A stretch of 64,000 nucleotides of DNA from VRUE01 sp036276735 (GCA_036276735.1 DASUOH010000027.1:1-64000); one strand, 5' to 3'; positions 40,023-48,710 are shown, counted from the first letter of the stretch. The notes: a model not told the origin generated them from the sequence alone. Numbers and translations: made by a program.

Positions 40023-40958
40023 TCACCAGGTTCGCTCGTAACGATTTCGTAGCCAAATCGCGAAGGAATTCATCGCCAGCAGGACGCCGAGCATCACGAT
40101 CACCCCGGCGAAGGCCAGCGTCTGGAACTCCTCCTGTGGCCGCGTCGCGTACTGGAAGATCTGGACCGGCATCGCCGAGAAGCGCTCGAGCGGCGTCGGA
40201 TCGTAGGTGATGAAGACCGTGGCGCCGACCAGGAGCAGCGGTGCGGCCTCGCCCAAGGCCCGCGATATGGCGAGGATCACCCCCGTCGCGATGCCCGGGA
40301 CCGAGGCGGGCAGGACCTGGCGACGGATCGTCTGCCAGCGGGTCGCCCCGAGAGCCAGCGAGCCCTGCCGGATCGAGTCGGGGACGGCCCGGATCGCCTC
40401 ACGGGCGGCGATGATCACCACCGGCAGCACCAGCAGCGCCAGGGTCAGCGAGCCGGCAATCAGGATGAAGCCGACATCGAGCGGCCCGCGAACGATGAAG
40501 CCGAGGCCGAGGATGCCGTAAATGATCGACGGCACGGCCGCCAGGTTCTGGATGTTGACCTCGATCACCCGGTTCCACCACTTGCTCTTGTCCGCGTACT
40601 CCTCGAGGTAGATCGCCGAGCCGATCCCGACCGGGACCACGAAGAGGATGACGCCGGCGATCAGCTCGAGCGAGCCGAGGATGGCCGGGCGGAAGCCGGC
40701 GCTCTCGGGCCGCAGCGTCGACGGCATGTTGGTGAAGAGATCGGCGCTGAGAGCGGGCGCTCCCCGGATGAACGCCTGAACCAGGATCGCGGCGAGGCCC
40801 GCGAGGGCGATCATGACCGCCAGAAACAGCAGGCCGGCGAAGGCGGTGTTGAGGACGACGTCGCGGCGCGGCCGGTTGCTGAGGCTGGCGGCCACCGTGG
40901 CTCGGGCGCCCGCGGCGGCGAGCCGCGCTCGCTCGCTCGGCATTCCCCCGGTCTCCAT
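40023..40958 (-). CDS. pstA: Phosphate ABC transporter permease PstA
   Basis: Membrane subunit. 311 residues from ATG 40958 (ATGA overlap with pstC). Six TM segments after a ~45-residue cytosolic lead, with the EAA-like loop REAIRAVPDSIRQGSLALGATRW and the conserved GVILAISRALGEAAPLLLVG. A far upstream in-frame start is rejected because it lies antiparallel to none of the conserved sequence and inside pstC. Confidence 0.93.
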   Translation of the reverse strand: METGGMPSERARLAAAGARATVAASLSNRPRRDVVLNTAFAGLLFLAVMIALAGLAAILVQAFIRGAPALSADLFTNMPSTLRPESAGFRPAILGSLELIAGVILFVVPVGIGSAIYLEEYADKSKWWNRVIEVNIQNLAAVPSIIYGILGLGFIVRGPLDVGFILIAGSLTLALLVLPVVIIAAREAIRAVPDSIRQGSLALGATRWQTIRRQVLPASVPGIATGVILAISRALGEAAPLLLVGATVFITYDPTPLERFSAMPVQIFQYATRPQEEFQTLAFAGVIVMLGVLLAMNSFAIWLRNRYERTW

Positions 40959-41917
40959 CACTCGTAGACCTCGCGGTACCTGCGGACGAGCCGGATGCTG
41001 AGCAGGTTCATCGCCAGCGACATTAGGAAGAGCAGGGTGCCGACGGCGAAGACCGATTTGTAGTCGAGCGAGCCGGTCGAGAGGTCGCCGGTCGCGACGA
41101 CCGCGATGTAGGCGGTCATCGTCTGCACGGCTTCGTTGGGCAGGAAGGTGAGGCTGGGGGTCGAGCCGGCGGCAAGGAGGACGACCATCGTCTCGCCCAC
41201 CGTGCGCGATATCGCCAGCACGATCGAGGCGACGATGCCGGAGATCGCGGCCGGGAAGACGACCCGGGTCGCGACCTTCATCCTCGTCGCGCCCATCGCG
41301 TAGGCGCCCTCGCGCAGTCCGCTCGGCACTGCCGACATCGCGTCCTCGGAGATAGAGGCGATGATCGGCACGACCATCAGGCCGATGCCGAGGCTGGCGG
41401 CGAGGGCCATGAACGGTTTCTCCGCCCCCCCGAGAAGCTCGCCCGGCCAGAGCGGCTGGATCAGGTGGGGCAGGATGAAGGTGACGGCGAAGATGCCGAT
41501 CGCGACGGTCGGGATGCCGGCGAGGATCTCCAGCACCGGCTTCACCGTCCTGCGCACCCGCGGCGAGGCGTACTCGCTCAGGTAGATCGCCACGCCGAGC
41601 CCGATCGGGATCGCGAAGAGCATCGCCCAGAGCGCCACGTTGAGGGTGCCGGCGACGATCGGCAGCACTCCGAAGCTGGGCGGCTCGAACTGCGGGCTCC
41701 ACTCCGTGCCGGTGAGGAACTCTTCGATCGGGACGACCCCGAGGAAGTCGATCGTCGGCTCGATCAGCGCGATGACGATTGCCGTCGTCGTCAGGACCGA
41801 GAGCAGGGCGCAGAGAGCGAGCAGGCCCTGGATGACCTTCTCGCCATAGCGCGGGCCGGGAGCCTGGAGCCGTCGAGACACATCCCCGACGGCTCCGGCT
41901 CCGGTCCTCGCGTTCAC
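40958..41917 (-). CDS. pstC: Phosphate ABC transporter permease PstC
   Basis: Membrane subunit partner of PstA. 319 residues; TM1 VLTTTAIVIALIEPTIDFLG, EAA loop PSGLREGAYAMGATRMKVA, and VLAISRTVGETMVVLLAAG. The F.. EFLTGTEWSPQFEPPSFG segment after TM1 is typical of PstC. Follows pstS by 21 bases. Confidence 0.93.
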   Translation of the reverse strand: MNARTGAGAVGDVSRRLQAPGPRYGEKVIQGLLALCALLSVLTTTAIVIALIEPTIDFLGVVPIEEFLTGTEWSPQFEPPSFGVLPIVAGTLNVALWAMLFAIPIGLGVAIYLSEYASPRVRRTVKPVLEILAGIPTVAIGIFAVTFILPHLIQPLWPGELLGGAEKPFMALAASLGIGLMVVPIIASISEDAMSAVPSGLREGAYAMGATRMKVATRVVFPAAISGIVASIVLAISRTVGETMVVLLAAGSTPSLTFLPNEAVQTMTAYIAVVATGDLSTGSLDYKSVFAVGTLLFLMSLAMNLLSIRLVRRYREVYE

Positions 41918-41938
41918 TTCAGGTGCTCGACTTCTCGC

Positions 41939-42895
41939 CTAGCTGGTCAGTTTCGCCGTCGCGTCCTCGGACGCTTTCAGCTGCTCGTCGGTGAGCGGGA
42001 TGAAGCCGACCGCCTCGGCGAGTTCGTTGACGTTGGCCAGGTAGAAGTCGACGAACGCCTTCACCTCCGGCTTCTGCAGCGCCGCCTCGCTCGGGTAGAC
42101 GAAGAGCGGCCGGCTGAGCGGCACGTATTCGTCGTTCTGGGCGGTCTCCGCCGACGGGCCGACACAGCCCTCGCCGCCGTCCACTTCGAGCGCCTTCAGG
42201 GTGCCTTCGTTTTCCTGGTAGAAGGAGAAGCCGAAGTAGCCGAGGCCGCCGGGGGCTCCACTGACGCCGGTCACCGTGGCGTTGTCGTTCTCGCCGACGT
42301 TGTTGTAGTCCTGGCGAGAAGCGCCCTCCTCACCGTTGATTTCCTCGGTGAAGTAGTCGAACGTGCCCGAGTCGGTGCCGGGGCCGAACAGCGCCAGCTC
42401 CTCGTCGAAGCCCTCCTGCAGGCCGGGAATCTCGCTCCAGCTGGAGAGCGTCGAGTCCGGGCCCCAGATCGCGCCGAGCTGCTCGACGGTGAGGCAGCTG
42501 ACGGGGTTCTCCGGGTTGACGACGACCGTCAGCGCGTCGGTCGCGACCCGCACCTCCTCGTTGACGACGCCGTTCTTCTTGCAGGCTGCGATCTCTTCGG
42601 GCTCGATCGCCCGCGACGCATCGGAGATGTCGGTCTCGCCGGCGCAGAATTTTTCGAAGCCGCCACCGGTTCCCGAGGTGCCCACGGTCACACGCACGTC
42701 GGGGTTTTCGGCTTCGAATTCCTCGGCGACCGCCTCGGTGAGGGGGGCGACGGTGCTCGAGCCGTCGATCCGGATCGATCCCGACAGGTCGCTGCCGCTG
42801 CCGCCGCTCGCTTCGCCGTCGTCGCCGCAAGCCGCCACGCCGAGGGCGAGGACGCATGCGGAGGCGATGACCGTGAGCCACTTAGAGCTGTTCAC
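41939..42895 (-). CDS. pstS: Phosphate-binding lipoprotein PstS
   Basis: Extracytoplasmic phosphate receptor. 318 residues with signal peptide and lipobox (ACVLALGVAAC), phosphate-loop motifs IDGSSTVAPLTEAVAEEF and GTSGTGGGFEKFCAGETDIS, and SGTFDYFTEEINGE. Serine-rich phosphate contacts are in place. A Pho-box-like direct repeat lies ~110 bases upstream (43003-43023), as expected for the first gene of a Pho-induced operon. Confidence 0.94.
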   Translation of the reverse strand: MNSSKWLTVIASACVLALGVAACGDDGEASGGSGSDLSGSIRIDGSSTVAPLTEAVAEEFEAENPDVRVTVGTSGTGGGFEKFCAGETDISDASRAIEPEEIAACKKNGVVNEEVRVATDALTVVVNPENPVSCLTVEQLGAIWGPDSTLSSWSEIPGLQEGFDEELALFGPGTDSGTFDYFTEEINGEEGASRQDYNNVGENDNATVTGVSGAPGGLGYFGFSFYQENEGTLKALEVDGGEGCVGPSAETAQNDEYVPLSRPLFVYPSEAALQKPEVKAFVDFYLANVNELAEAVGFIPLTDEQLKASEDATAKLTS

Positions 42896-43002
42896 TCTGT
42901 CTCCTTCTCGTCATTGTTGACAGGCGCATGCCGGCCCGCGTGGCCGGCCTCGATAGCACCCTCTCACCGGCTCCTCGATAGCTTGTTACCTGCCTGTGTC
43001 GA

Positions 43003-43023
43003 GGATGTGAAAAGGCTGTGAAC
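43003..43023 (-). promoter_or_regulatory. Pho-box-like direct repeat upstream of pstS
   Basis: Minus strand reads GTTCACAGCCT then TTTCACATCC, two 11-base direct repeats matching the GTTCACC-type PhoP box known in actinobacteria. It sits upstream of pstS and overlaps the 3' end region of the regulator gene. Confidence 0.7.
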
Positions 43024-43042
43024 CGAGTAGAGGAAGTGGCCG

Positions 43043-43840
43043 CTAGGAGGCGACCAGCTCGCTCGACGCCGGCGATGGCGCAGGTCGAGCGTCCCCCGGG
43101 CCAACGCGAGCCGCTTGCTCGACGGCGACGCCGGCGAGCGGTTCGGGCTCGAAGCGATAACCAACTCCAAAGTGGGTGTGGATGTAGTGCCAGCCGGCCG
43201 AGCGCTTCTCGAGCTTCTGGCGGAGCTTGCGGATGAACACGTCGACGGAGCGGTCGCCGTGGGCCATCGCGTAGCCCCAGATCCGCTGGTAGATCGCCTC
43301 GCGCTCGAGCACCTTGCCGCGAGCGTCGGCGAGCATCTGCAAGAGCTCGAACTCGCGGCGGGTCAAGCCGAGGCTGGCACCGCTGACGAACGCTTCGAAA
43401 CGATCGGAGCGGATCTCGAGCTCACCCGCGACGACCGGCCCGGCCTCGATTCGGGGCCGAGCCCGTCTGCGACGCCGCGACACCGCCTCGATCCGCGCGA
43501 GCGCCTCTTCGGGATGGCAGGGCTTTGTGATCCAGTCATCAGCGCCAAGGCGCAGGCCGCGGACGCGTTGGGCGACGGTCGAGCGGCCCGTGCAGACGAT
43601 CACCCCGAGGTCGGGGAGCATGCCGCAGACCTGCTCGAGGTACCCCCAAGCGTCGTCGCCGAGGACCGATAGGTCGACCAGCAGCGCGTTCAGCTTCATC
43701 GCGATCAGCTCCTCGGGAGGGATCGCACCGGCGAACGTTCGCTGCTGCCAGCCGGCGGCTTCCGTGCGCTTGTTCAGCACCGTCACGAAGCCGCTGTCAT
43801 CGTCGATGACGGCCAGCCTGATGGCTTGCGGAGAGTTCAC
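43043..43840 (-). CDS. OmpR/PhoB-family response regulator
   Basis: Two-component regulator, likely PhoP/PhoB function. 265 residues: receiver with acidic pocket (AVIDDDSGF), phosphoacceptor region ALLVDLSVLGDDAWG and Lys in WITKPCHPEE. A C-terminal winged helix begins LGLTRREFELLQMLADARGK and ends VDVFIRKLRQKLEKR with GYRFEP. A ~30-residue Ala/Pro tail follows the DNA-binding domain. No histidine kinase is encoded nearby. GTG 43840 lies within a repeated GAGAGTTCACAG string (43831 and 43891). Confidence 0.9.
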   Translation of the reverse strand: MNSPQAIRLAVIDDDSGFVTVLNKRTEAAGWQQRTFAGAIPPEELIAMKLNALLVDLSVLGDDAWGYLEQVCGMLPDLGVIVCTGRSTVAQRVRGLRLGADDWITKPCHPEEALARIEAVSRRRRRARPRIEAGPVVAGELEIRSDRFEAFVSGASLGLTRREFELLQMLADARGKVLEREAIYQRIWGYAMAHGDRSVDVFIRKLRQKLEKRSAGWHYIHTHFGVGYRFEPEPLAGVAVEQAARVGPGDARPAPSPASSELVAS

Positions 43841-43894
43841 AGACGCTGCCGATTGTATGCAGGCAACGCGGCGTGACCGGACGGAAAGCGAGAG

Positions 43895-43915
43895 TTCACA
43901 GCTTTTTCACGAGGA
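43895..43915 (+). promoter_or_regulatory. Pho-box-like direct repeat upstream of the regulator gene
   Basis: Plus strand reads GTTCACAGCTT then TTTCACGAGG, nearly the same 11-base repeats as upstream of pstS, 55 bases from the regulator start. A further GTTCAC is at 43927. Suggests autoregulation. The surrounding ~195-base gap (43841-44034) holds no other gene. Confidence 0.65.
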
Positions 43916-44034
43916 AATGGCGACATGTTCACAAGCGGCGCCTCACCGCCGGCGAAGATCGTGGTCCACGAGAGAGTTCCCCTCGCGAACGGCCCGCCAG
44001 CTCCGGGCCGTTCGCATTTCTGGTGCAGTTGTTC

Positions 44035-44871
44035 CTAGGCCGGCGCGACCGCGCCGCTTGCGACGAGGGCCAGGACGAGGATGCCCAGCCCGACCCGATA
44101 GACGATGAAGATCGAGTAGGTATGGCGGGCGATGTAGCGCAGCAGCCAGGAGATGGCGAGGAAGGCGACGCCGAAGCTGACCAGGGTGGCGACGATCGTC
44201 GGCCCCCAGCCGACGCCGGCGGAGATGCGGTCGAACTCGTCGATCGTCTGCAGGATGCCCGCTCCGGTCAGGGCCGGGATCGAGAGGAAGAACGAGAGCC
44301 GCGTGACCGCCACCCGGTCGATGCCGCGCAGCAGGCCAGCCGACATGGTCGCGCCAGAGCGCGAGACGCCGGGCACCAGCGCCAGGCACTGCACGAGGCC
44401 GATGATCAGCGTGTCGCGCCAGGTGATGTCCTCCTCGCCGCGCTCCTGCGTCGCGCGGCTGTCGGCGAACCACATCACGCCGCTCCAGAGGATCAGCGCG
44501 CCGCCGACGAACCAGAGGCTGCGCAGCGTCGTCTCGATCTCGTCCTTGAAGGCTAGGCCGACCGCGACGATCGGCAACGAGCCGAGGATCACCGCCCAGG
44601 CGAAGCGGTAATCGGGCGCGCGGCGACGCGCCGGGTCGCGCAGCCCCTGCGCCCAGGCTCGCGCCATGCGGACGATGTCGCGTCGCAGGAAGAGCAAGGT
44701 CGCCGCGACCGCCCCCACCTGGACGATTGCCGTGAAGGCCGTTATGTCGGGGTCGTCGGTGGAGTGCCCGAGCAGGCGCTCGAGGATCGTCAGGTGGCCG
44801 GTGCTGGAGACCGGCAGGAACTCCGTGAACCCCTCGACGGCGCCAAGCAGGATCGCTTCCCACCACTCCAC
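44035..44871 (-). CDS. uppP: Undecaprenyl-diphosphatase UppP/BacA
   Basis: Dephosphorylates undecaprenyl pyrophosphate to recycle the peptidoglycan lipid carrier; membrane enzyme. 278 residues, about eight TM segments, with the catalytic motifs EGFTEFLPVSSTGHLTIL (E-rich motif and SSTGH) and LVPGVSRSGATMSAG (SRSG). In this window it neighbours the phosphate regulon. Confidence 0.94.
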   Translation of the reverse strand: MEWWEAILLGAVEGFTEFLPVSSTGHLTILERLLGHSTDDPDITAFTAIVQVGAVAATLLFLRRDIVRMARAWAQGLRDPARRRAPDYRFAWAVILGSLPIVAVGLAFKDEIETTLRSLWFVGGALILWSGVMWFADSRATQERGEEDITWRDTLIIGLVQCLALVPGVSRSGATMSAGLLRGIDRVAVTRLSFFLSIPALTGAGILQTIDEFDRISAGVGWGPTIVATLVSFGVAFLAISWLLRYIARHTYSIFIVYRVGLGILVLALVASGAVAPA

Positions 44872-44939
44872 TAGCCCCGCGACCCCCGGTCCGCAGTCAT
44901 CAGGCGGGGCATCCTATGGAGTGCGCTAGATTGCTCGGC

Positions 44940-45197
44940 GTGATCGATCGTTCCCGCCCAGCACGCATCGGCGCCGCGCTCTGCGCCGTGCTGGCGATGC
45001 TGCTGGTCGCAGCGCCGGCCGCCCTGGCGGAAAACGGCGCCGGCCTCGCCGGACCGGTCACCGACAAGACGGTCACCTTCTTCTGCTTCGGCGTGATCGC
45101 CTTCTTCGCGTTTCTCGTCATCGGTCTCTCCCTGCTCCAGGGACGGCTCGAGAAGCGCAAGGAACAGCGGTACCAGACGCTCAAACGCCTCTCCTGA
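44940..45197 (+). CDS. Small secreted/membrane protein of unknown function
   Basis: 85 residues from GTG 44940. A signal-peptide-like hydrophobic start (IGAALCAVLAMLLVAAPAALA) with an AxA-type site, a short external segment, a second hydrophobic span (VTFFCFGVIAFFAFLVIGLSLLQG) and a basic C-tail (EKRKEQRYQTLKR). Looks like a bitopic membrane protein after cleavage. Divergent from uppP. Confidence 0.65.
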   Translation: MIDRSRPARIGAALCAVLAMLLVAAPAALAENGAGLAGPVTDKTVTFFCFGVIAFFAFLVIGLSLLQGRLEKRKEQRYQTLKRLS

Positions 45198-45202
45198 ACT
45201 GA

Positions 45203-46051
45203 TCAGGACAGCCTGAAGCCGCTCAACAGGCGTTTCTCCGTCTCCCCCTCCACCTGGGCGACGACTTCGATTCGACCCTCGAGCGGCGTGCCGCGGATCT
45301 TCGTCGCCAGCAGGTCGTCGACCTGGAAGATGCCCGCCGAGTTGTTGAGGTCGATCTGGATTCGAATCGGACGCTCCTCCCCCGGCTCTATCCGCACCTC
45401 GTCGACCGCCGCGGCGGAGATCGAGTGGATGCCCTCCTGGCCGCTTTCGAGCGGGATGCGGGTGCGGCCCTGGGCCATGTCGAGCGCGTCGGCGACGCGG
45501 ACCACGCCGGCCTCCAGCGTGTAGGGCTCGCCGCGGCGGCGGTGCCCGATGATCGCGTGGAGGATCTCGGATGCGATCACCGTTCGCTCTGGCTGCGCGT
45601 AGGCGTCGGCGAGCAGCCGGTCGAGCGCGCCGGCGGCCAGGAACAAACTGTAGGACTCGTGGTCGGCGCGATGGATCGACATGCCGACGTCGTGCAGGAG
45701 CGCGCCGCCGGCTACGACGACCTCGGCGTCGCGCCGCGACATGCCGTGGTCGGCGACCACCGCGGGCTCCACGCCCGCCTTGACGAGGAGGCGCAGCAGC
45801 CGCAATGAGATGTTGAGGACGATCTGCACGTGGACCCATGAGTGGTCCGACATGTGCAGCCGTTCGGCGTGGACCTGCGCCATGTACCACCAGGCGCGCA
45901 CCTGCTCGTCGCTGTTGACGGCGTCGAGGAAGCGCTCGAGCCGTCGGTTGCCGCGCGCGGGCGCCCGCACCCGCGCCTCGGCGATCGCCTCTCCCGGCGG
46001 CTTGCGCTTCGGGCCGCCGGGGTCGGGAGCGGGAACTACGTCCTCGGGCAT
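45203..46051 (-). CDS. HD-domain phosphohydrolase
   Basis: Predicted metal-dependent phosphohydrolase. 282 residues from ATG 46051: HD motifs in DHSWVHVQIVLN (His), GGALLHDVGMSIHRADH (HD), IIGHRRRGE and ADALDMAQGR (Asp). A ~90-residue C-terminal beta-rich domain follows (IQIDLNNSAGIFQVDDLL). The N-terminal 35 residues are Pro-rich and probably disordered. Substrate unknown; nucleotide or ppGpp-like substrates are possible. Confidence 0.85.
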   Translation of the reverse strand: MPEDVVPAPDPGGPKRKPPGEAIAEARVRAPARGNRRLERFLDAVNSDEQVRAWWYMAQVHAERLHMSDHSWVHVQIVLNISLRLLRLLVKAGVEPAVVADHGMSRRDAEVVVAGGALLHDVGMSIHRADHESYSLFLAAGALDRLLADAYAQPERTVIASEILHAIIGHRRRGEPYTLEAGVVRVADALDMAQGRTRIPLESGQEGIHSISAAAVDEVRIEPGEERPIRIQIDLNNSAGIFQVDDLLATKIRGTPLEGRIEVVAQVEGETEKRLLSGFRLS

Positions 46052-46067
46052 CGGCGTGATCGTAAGG

Positions 46068-46178
46068 GAGACGCCGGGCACCCCTGCCGGCTCAACTTTT
46101 TCTGAAGACAGTTGACGGCTGACCGCGAACCGCGCTTCAGAAAAAGTACAAGCCGCCGGCAGGGGCGCCCGACGTCTC
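46068..46178 (-). repeat. Family A 3'-end palindrome, copy 2
   Basis: Core ACTTTTTCTGAAG (46095-46107) pairs exactly with CTTCAGAAAAAGT (46135-46147). Outer arms CCCCTGCCGGC (46081-46091) and GCCGGCAGGGG (46155-46165) pair exactly and continue to GAGACG/CGTCTC. On the minus strand it starts 2 bases after the Rpf-like gene stop. Confidence 0.8.
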
Positions 46179-46180
46179 CT

Positions 46181-46672
46181 TCACTGGCCGCAGACCGGCC
46201 AGGGACTTGATCCCGCTTGGGCGTAGAGCAATGCGGCCCGATAGTCCTGCTCGGCTTCGGAGGCGGCAGCCGGGTCGCCGGAGCCACCGACCGCGGCCCA
46301 GGTTTCAAAGCTGAACTGGTACTTGCCTCGGTAGGAGCCGTCCGAGGAGAGCGCGGTCGGGTCGCCGCCGGACTCGCACGCCGCGATCGCCTCCAGCGTC
46401 TCTATCGAGACCCCGGCGGGCAGCGTCGCGAAGGCTTCCCGCTCTTCGCGGCGGATTCGGGCGCGGCGCTGGACGCGGATGCGACGTGCGGCCGCGCGCA
46501 TCTCGCGGCGCAGCGACTCGGCGTGGTCGGTGACCAGCACGCCGCCGACCGGGACCGCGGCCCCAATCGCGATGCGCGGCTCGGCGACGTCCTCACCAGC
46601 GGCGAGCGCGGCGGTCGGCAGGGCCAGGAGTATGAGTGCGATGACCAGAGAATATGTGTTTTTCGTGAGCAA
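46181..46672 (-). CDS. Resuscitation-promoting-factor-like muralytic enzyme
   Basis: Secreted lysozyme-like transglycosylase that cleaves peptidoglycan glycan strands. 163 residues: signal peptide (LVIALILLALPTAALAA), a helical basic linker (RREMRAAARRIRVQRRARIR), then the Rpf domain at ~85-163 with catalytic Glu in IAACESGGDPTALS and SYRGKYQFSFETWAAVGG, ending SSPWPVCGQ with the paired Cys. The domain lacks LysM or G5 partners. A CRP-like site lies ~35 bases upstream. Confidence 0.9.
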   Translation of the reverse strand: MLTKNTYSLVIALILLALPTAALAAGEDVAEPRIAIGAAVPVGGVLVTDHAESLRREMRAAARRIRVQRRARIRREEREAFATLPAGVSIETLEAIAACESGGDPTALSSDGSYRGKYQFSFETWAAVGGSGDPAAASEAEQDYRAALLYAQAGSSPWPVCGQ

Positions 46673-46706
46673 GCGCGGAACCGTGGCGGTCTCGGCGGCG
46701 CCGCAA

Positions 46707-46722
46707 AGTGATCCCGGTCACA
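46707..46722 (-). promoter_or_regulatory. CRP/GlxR-like binding site upstream of the Rpf-like gene
   Basis: Minus strand TGTGACCGGGATCACT fits TGTGA-N6-TCACA at 9 of 10 half-site bases, 35 bases upstream of the start. rpfA of Mycobacterium tuberculosis is a known CRP target, which makes the match plausible. Confidence 0.5.
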
Positions 46723-46775
46723 GATAAACCGGGCCCAGGCATGGAATCGCAAGATCAGGCCCAGCGAAAACGGCC

Positions 46776-47819
46776 CTAAGCGGCTTTGCCGGTGACCATC
46801 GCCAGGCTCGGCAGCGTCCGGAAGGTATCCGTGCGGACCTCGCCAAAGCCCGACTCCGACAGCCACCTCGACAGCTGCTCGGTCGTGTAGGTGTCGGCGC
46901 CCGAGGTGAGGTGGAAGAAGAGCCCGAGGATCGAGCCGGAGTCCGGCTTCTGACCCGGCGGGCGGTCGTAGAGGTCGAGCACGCAGAGAGGCGCGCCCGG
47001 GCGGAGGGCGGTCCGAATTCGACCGAACAGCTCGCGAATCTGCTCCGGGGAGAGGTGATGGATGATGTTGAAGCAGAGGGCGCCGTCGTGGTGGCCTTCG
47101 AGCTCGACCTCGAACATGTCGCCCTCGAGGTGGCTGACCCGATCGCTCATCCCCGCCTCGGCGACGATCTCCCGGCCGACCGCGGCGCTGCCCGGCAGGT
47201 CGACGACGGTCGCCTTCAAGCCCTGGTGGCGACGGCAGAGGGCCATCGAGAACTCACCGTGGCCGCCGGCGACGTCGAGAGTCGAGTGCGCGTTGGCCGG
47301 TAGCGGCACCGCCTTCGCGACCTCGTCGCTGGAGAGGCGCGCCACCTGGTACTGGCCGCGGATGTAGGAGCGCCAGTAGGGGTCGTCGGGGGGCTTGGCG
47401 TGCAGCTCCGCGTGGCTGCCGTCGCGGACGAGTCCCTCCAGGTCGCCCCACCACTCCCAGTAGTAGCCGGTGTCGGCGAGGAAGTCGCCGACGTAGCGGT
47501 CCGAGGCGGGATCGAGCCAGCGTTTCGCCCGGTCGCTCATCTCGTACTTGCCGTCGGGGCGAAGCTTTAAGTGACCGAGCGAGGCGATCACGTCGAGCAC
47601 CCGCACGGTGCCGGCCTCCTGCAGGCCCAGGTGCTCCGCCAGCTCCGCCGGCTCGCGCGGCCCCTCGGCCAGCGCCGTCAGCATCCCGGTCTTTTGCGCG
47701 ACCTGCAGAGAACGGGCGACGGGCATCGCGAACAGCGCCTCGCCGATCGGCGTCGGCAGCTGGTTGAAGAGCAGGCCGAGTCGCTCCACGAGTCCGTCCG
47801 GTCGCGCGGCAATCCGCAT
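46776..47819 (-). CDS. SAM-dependent O-methyltransferase (AdoMet_MTase_2 type)
   Basis: 347 residues. N-terminal winged-helix dimerisation domain (PVARSLQVAQKTGMLTALAE, PAELAEHLGLQEAGTVRVLD) and C-terminal Rossmann methyltransferase with SAM motif STLDVAGGHGEFSMALCRRH, the acidic VVDLPGSA and EGDMFEVEL, and late HHLSPEQIRELFGRI with CVLDLYDR. Resembles hydroxyneurosporene/acetylserotonin-type O-methyltransferases; substrate unknown. Divergent from purU with almost no intergenic space. Confidence 0.88.
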   Translation of the reverse strand: MRIAARPDGLVERLGLLFNQLPTPIGEALFAMPVARSLQVAQKTGMLTALAEGPREPAELAEHLGLQEAGTVRVLDVIASLGHLKLRPDGKYEMSDRAKRWLDPASDRYVGDFLADTGYYWEWWGDLEGLVRDGSHAELHAKPPDDPYWRSYIRGQYQVARLSSDEVAKAVPLPANAHSTLDVAGGHGEFSMALCRRHQGLKATVVDLPGSAAVGREIVAEAGMSDRVSHLEGDMFEVELEGHHDGALCFNIIHHLSPEQIRELFGRIRTALRPGAPLCVLDLYDRPPGQKPDSGSILGLFFHLTSGADTYTTEQLSRWLSESGFGEVRTDTFRTLPSLAMVTGKAA

Positions 47820-47837
47820 GGCGGCCAGCCTACCTTC

Positions 47838-48703
47838 ATGATTCCCGGATCGCCGAGGACCACGCCACCTCCCGCCTCCTGCTCGCCTGTCCCGATCAGC
47901 CCGGCCTGATCGCCGCGGTCAGCGGCTTCCTCGCCGACGCCGACCGCAACATCGTCGACGCAGACCAGCACTCCAGCGACGAGGGGCGCTTCTTCATGCG
48001 GATGGTGTTCGAGCCGGCGCCGGCCGAGCAGCGGTCCGAGCTCTACGCCCGCTTCGCGCGTGAGGTTGCGGGACCGCACGGCATGGACCACCGCTTCGCC
48101 GAGTCGAGCGAGCGCAAGCGAGTCGCGATCATGGTCTCGCGCGAAGACCACTGCCTCTCGGACTTGCTCTGGCGCTGGCGCAGCGGCGAGCTGGGCGCCG
48201 AGCTTGTCGCCGTCGTCTCCAATCACGCCGACCACGCCGGTCAGGTCGAGTCACTCGGCCTCCCCTTCCACCACGTCCCGGTCGAGAAGGGAGACAAGAC
48301 GTCGGCTGAGCGGCGGGTCCTCGACCTGCTGGCCGGTGAGATCGACCTGCTCGTCCTCGCCCGCTACATGCAGATCCTCTCCGCCGACTTCCTGGGCGGA
48401 GTCGCGGCGCCGGCGATCAACATCCACCACAGCTTCCTGCCCGCCTTCGTCGGCGCCGACCCCTACGCGCGCGCCCACGAGCGCGGCGTCAAGCTGATCG
48501 GCGCCACGGCCCACTACGTGACCGAGGAGCTCGACGCGGGCCCGATCATCGACCAGGACGTCGTCAGGGTCAGCCACCGCGACGAGATCCCCGACCTCGT
48601 GCGGATCGGACGGGACGTCGAGCGTCTCGTCCTCTCCCGCGCCGTCAAGGCCCACCTCGACGATCGGGTGCTACTCGACGGCGACCGGACGATCGTCTTC
48701 TAG
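47838..48703 (+). CDS. purU: Formyltetrahydrofolate deformylase PurU; 5' end unclear
   Basis: Hydrolyses 10-formyl-THF to formate and THF. The conserved frame encodes an N-terminal ACT domain (LLLACPDQPGLIAAVSGFL, EGRFFMRMVFEP) and the formyltransferase domain (VAIMVSREDHCLSDLLWRW, VVSNHADHA, INIHHSFLPAFVGADPYA, GATAHYVTEELDAGPIIDQD). Catalytic Asn/His/Asp are in place. The first ATG in frame is 47987, inside the ACT domain. No ATG, GTG or TTG exists upstream before the stop at 47765. An out-of-frame ATG at 47838 would join the frame if the CCC run at 47844-47846 had one more C. Confidence 0.88.
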
Positions 48704-48710
48704 ACCCACG

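Noticed and set aside
40959..41702. N-terminal extension of pstA to 41702
   Set aside because: It would overlap pstC throughout and the extra residues are a shadow frame; the ATG at 40958 fits the family start.
46673..46775. c-di-AMP (ydaO) riboswitch upstream of the Rpf-like gene
   Set aside because: The leader is only ~100 bases and none of the conserved ydaO blocks is visible; a CRP-like site explains the palindrome there.
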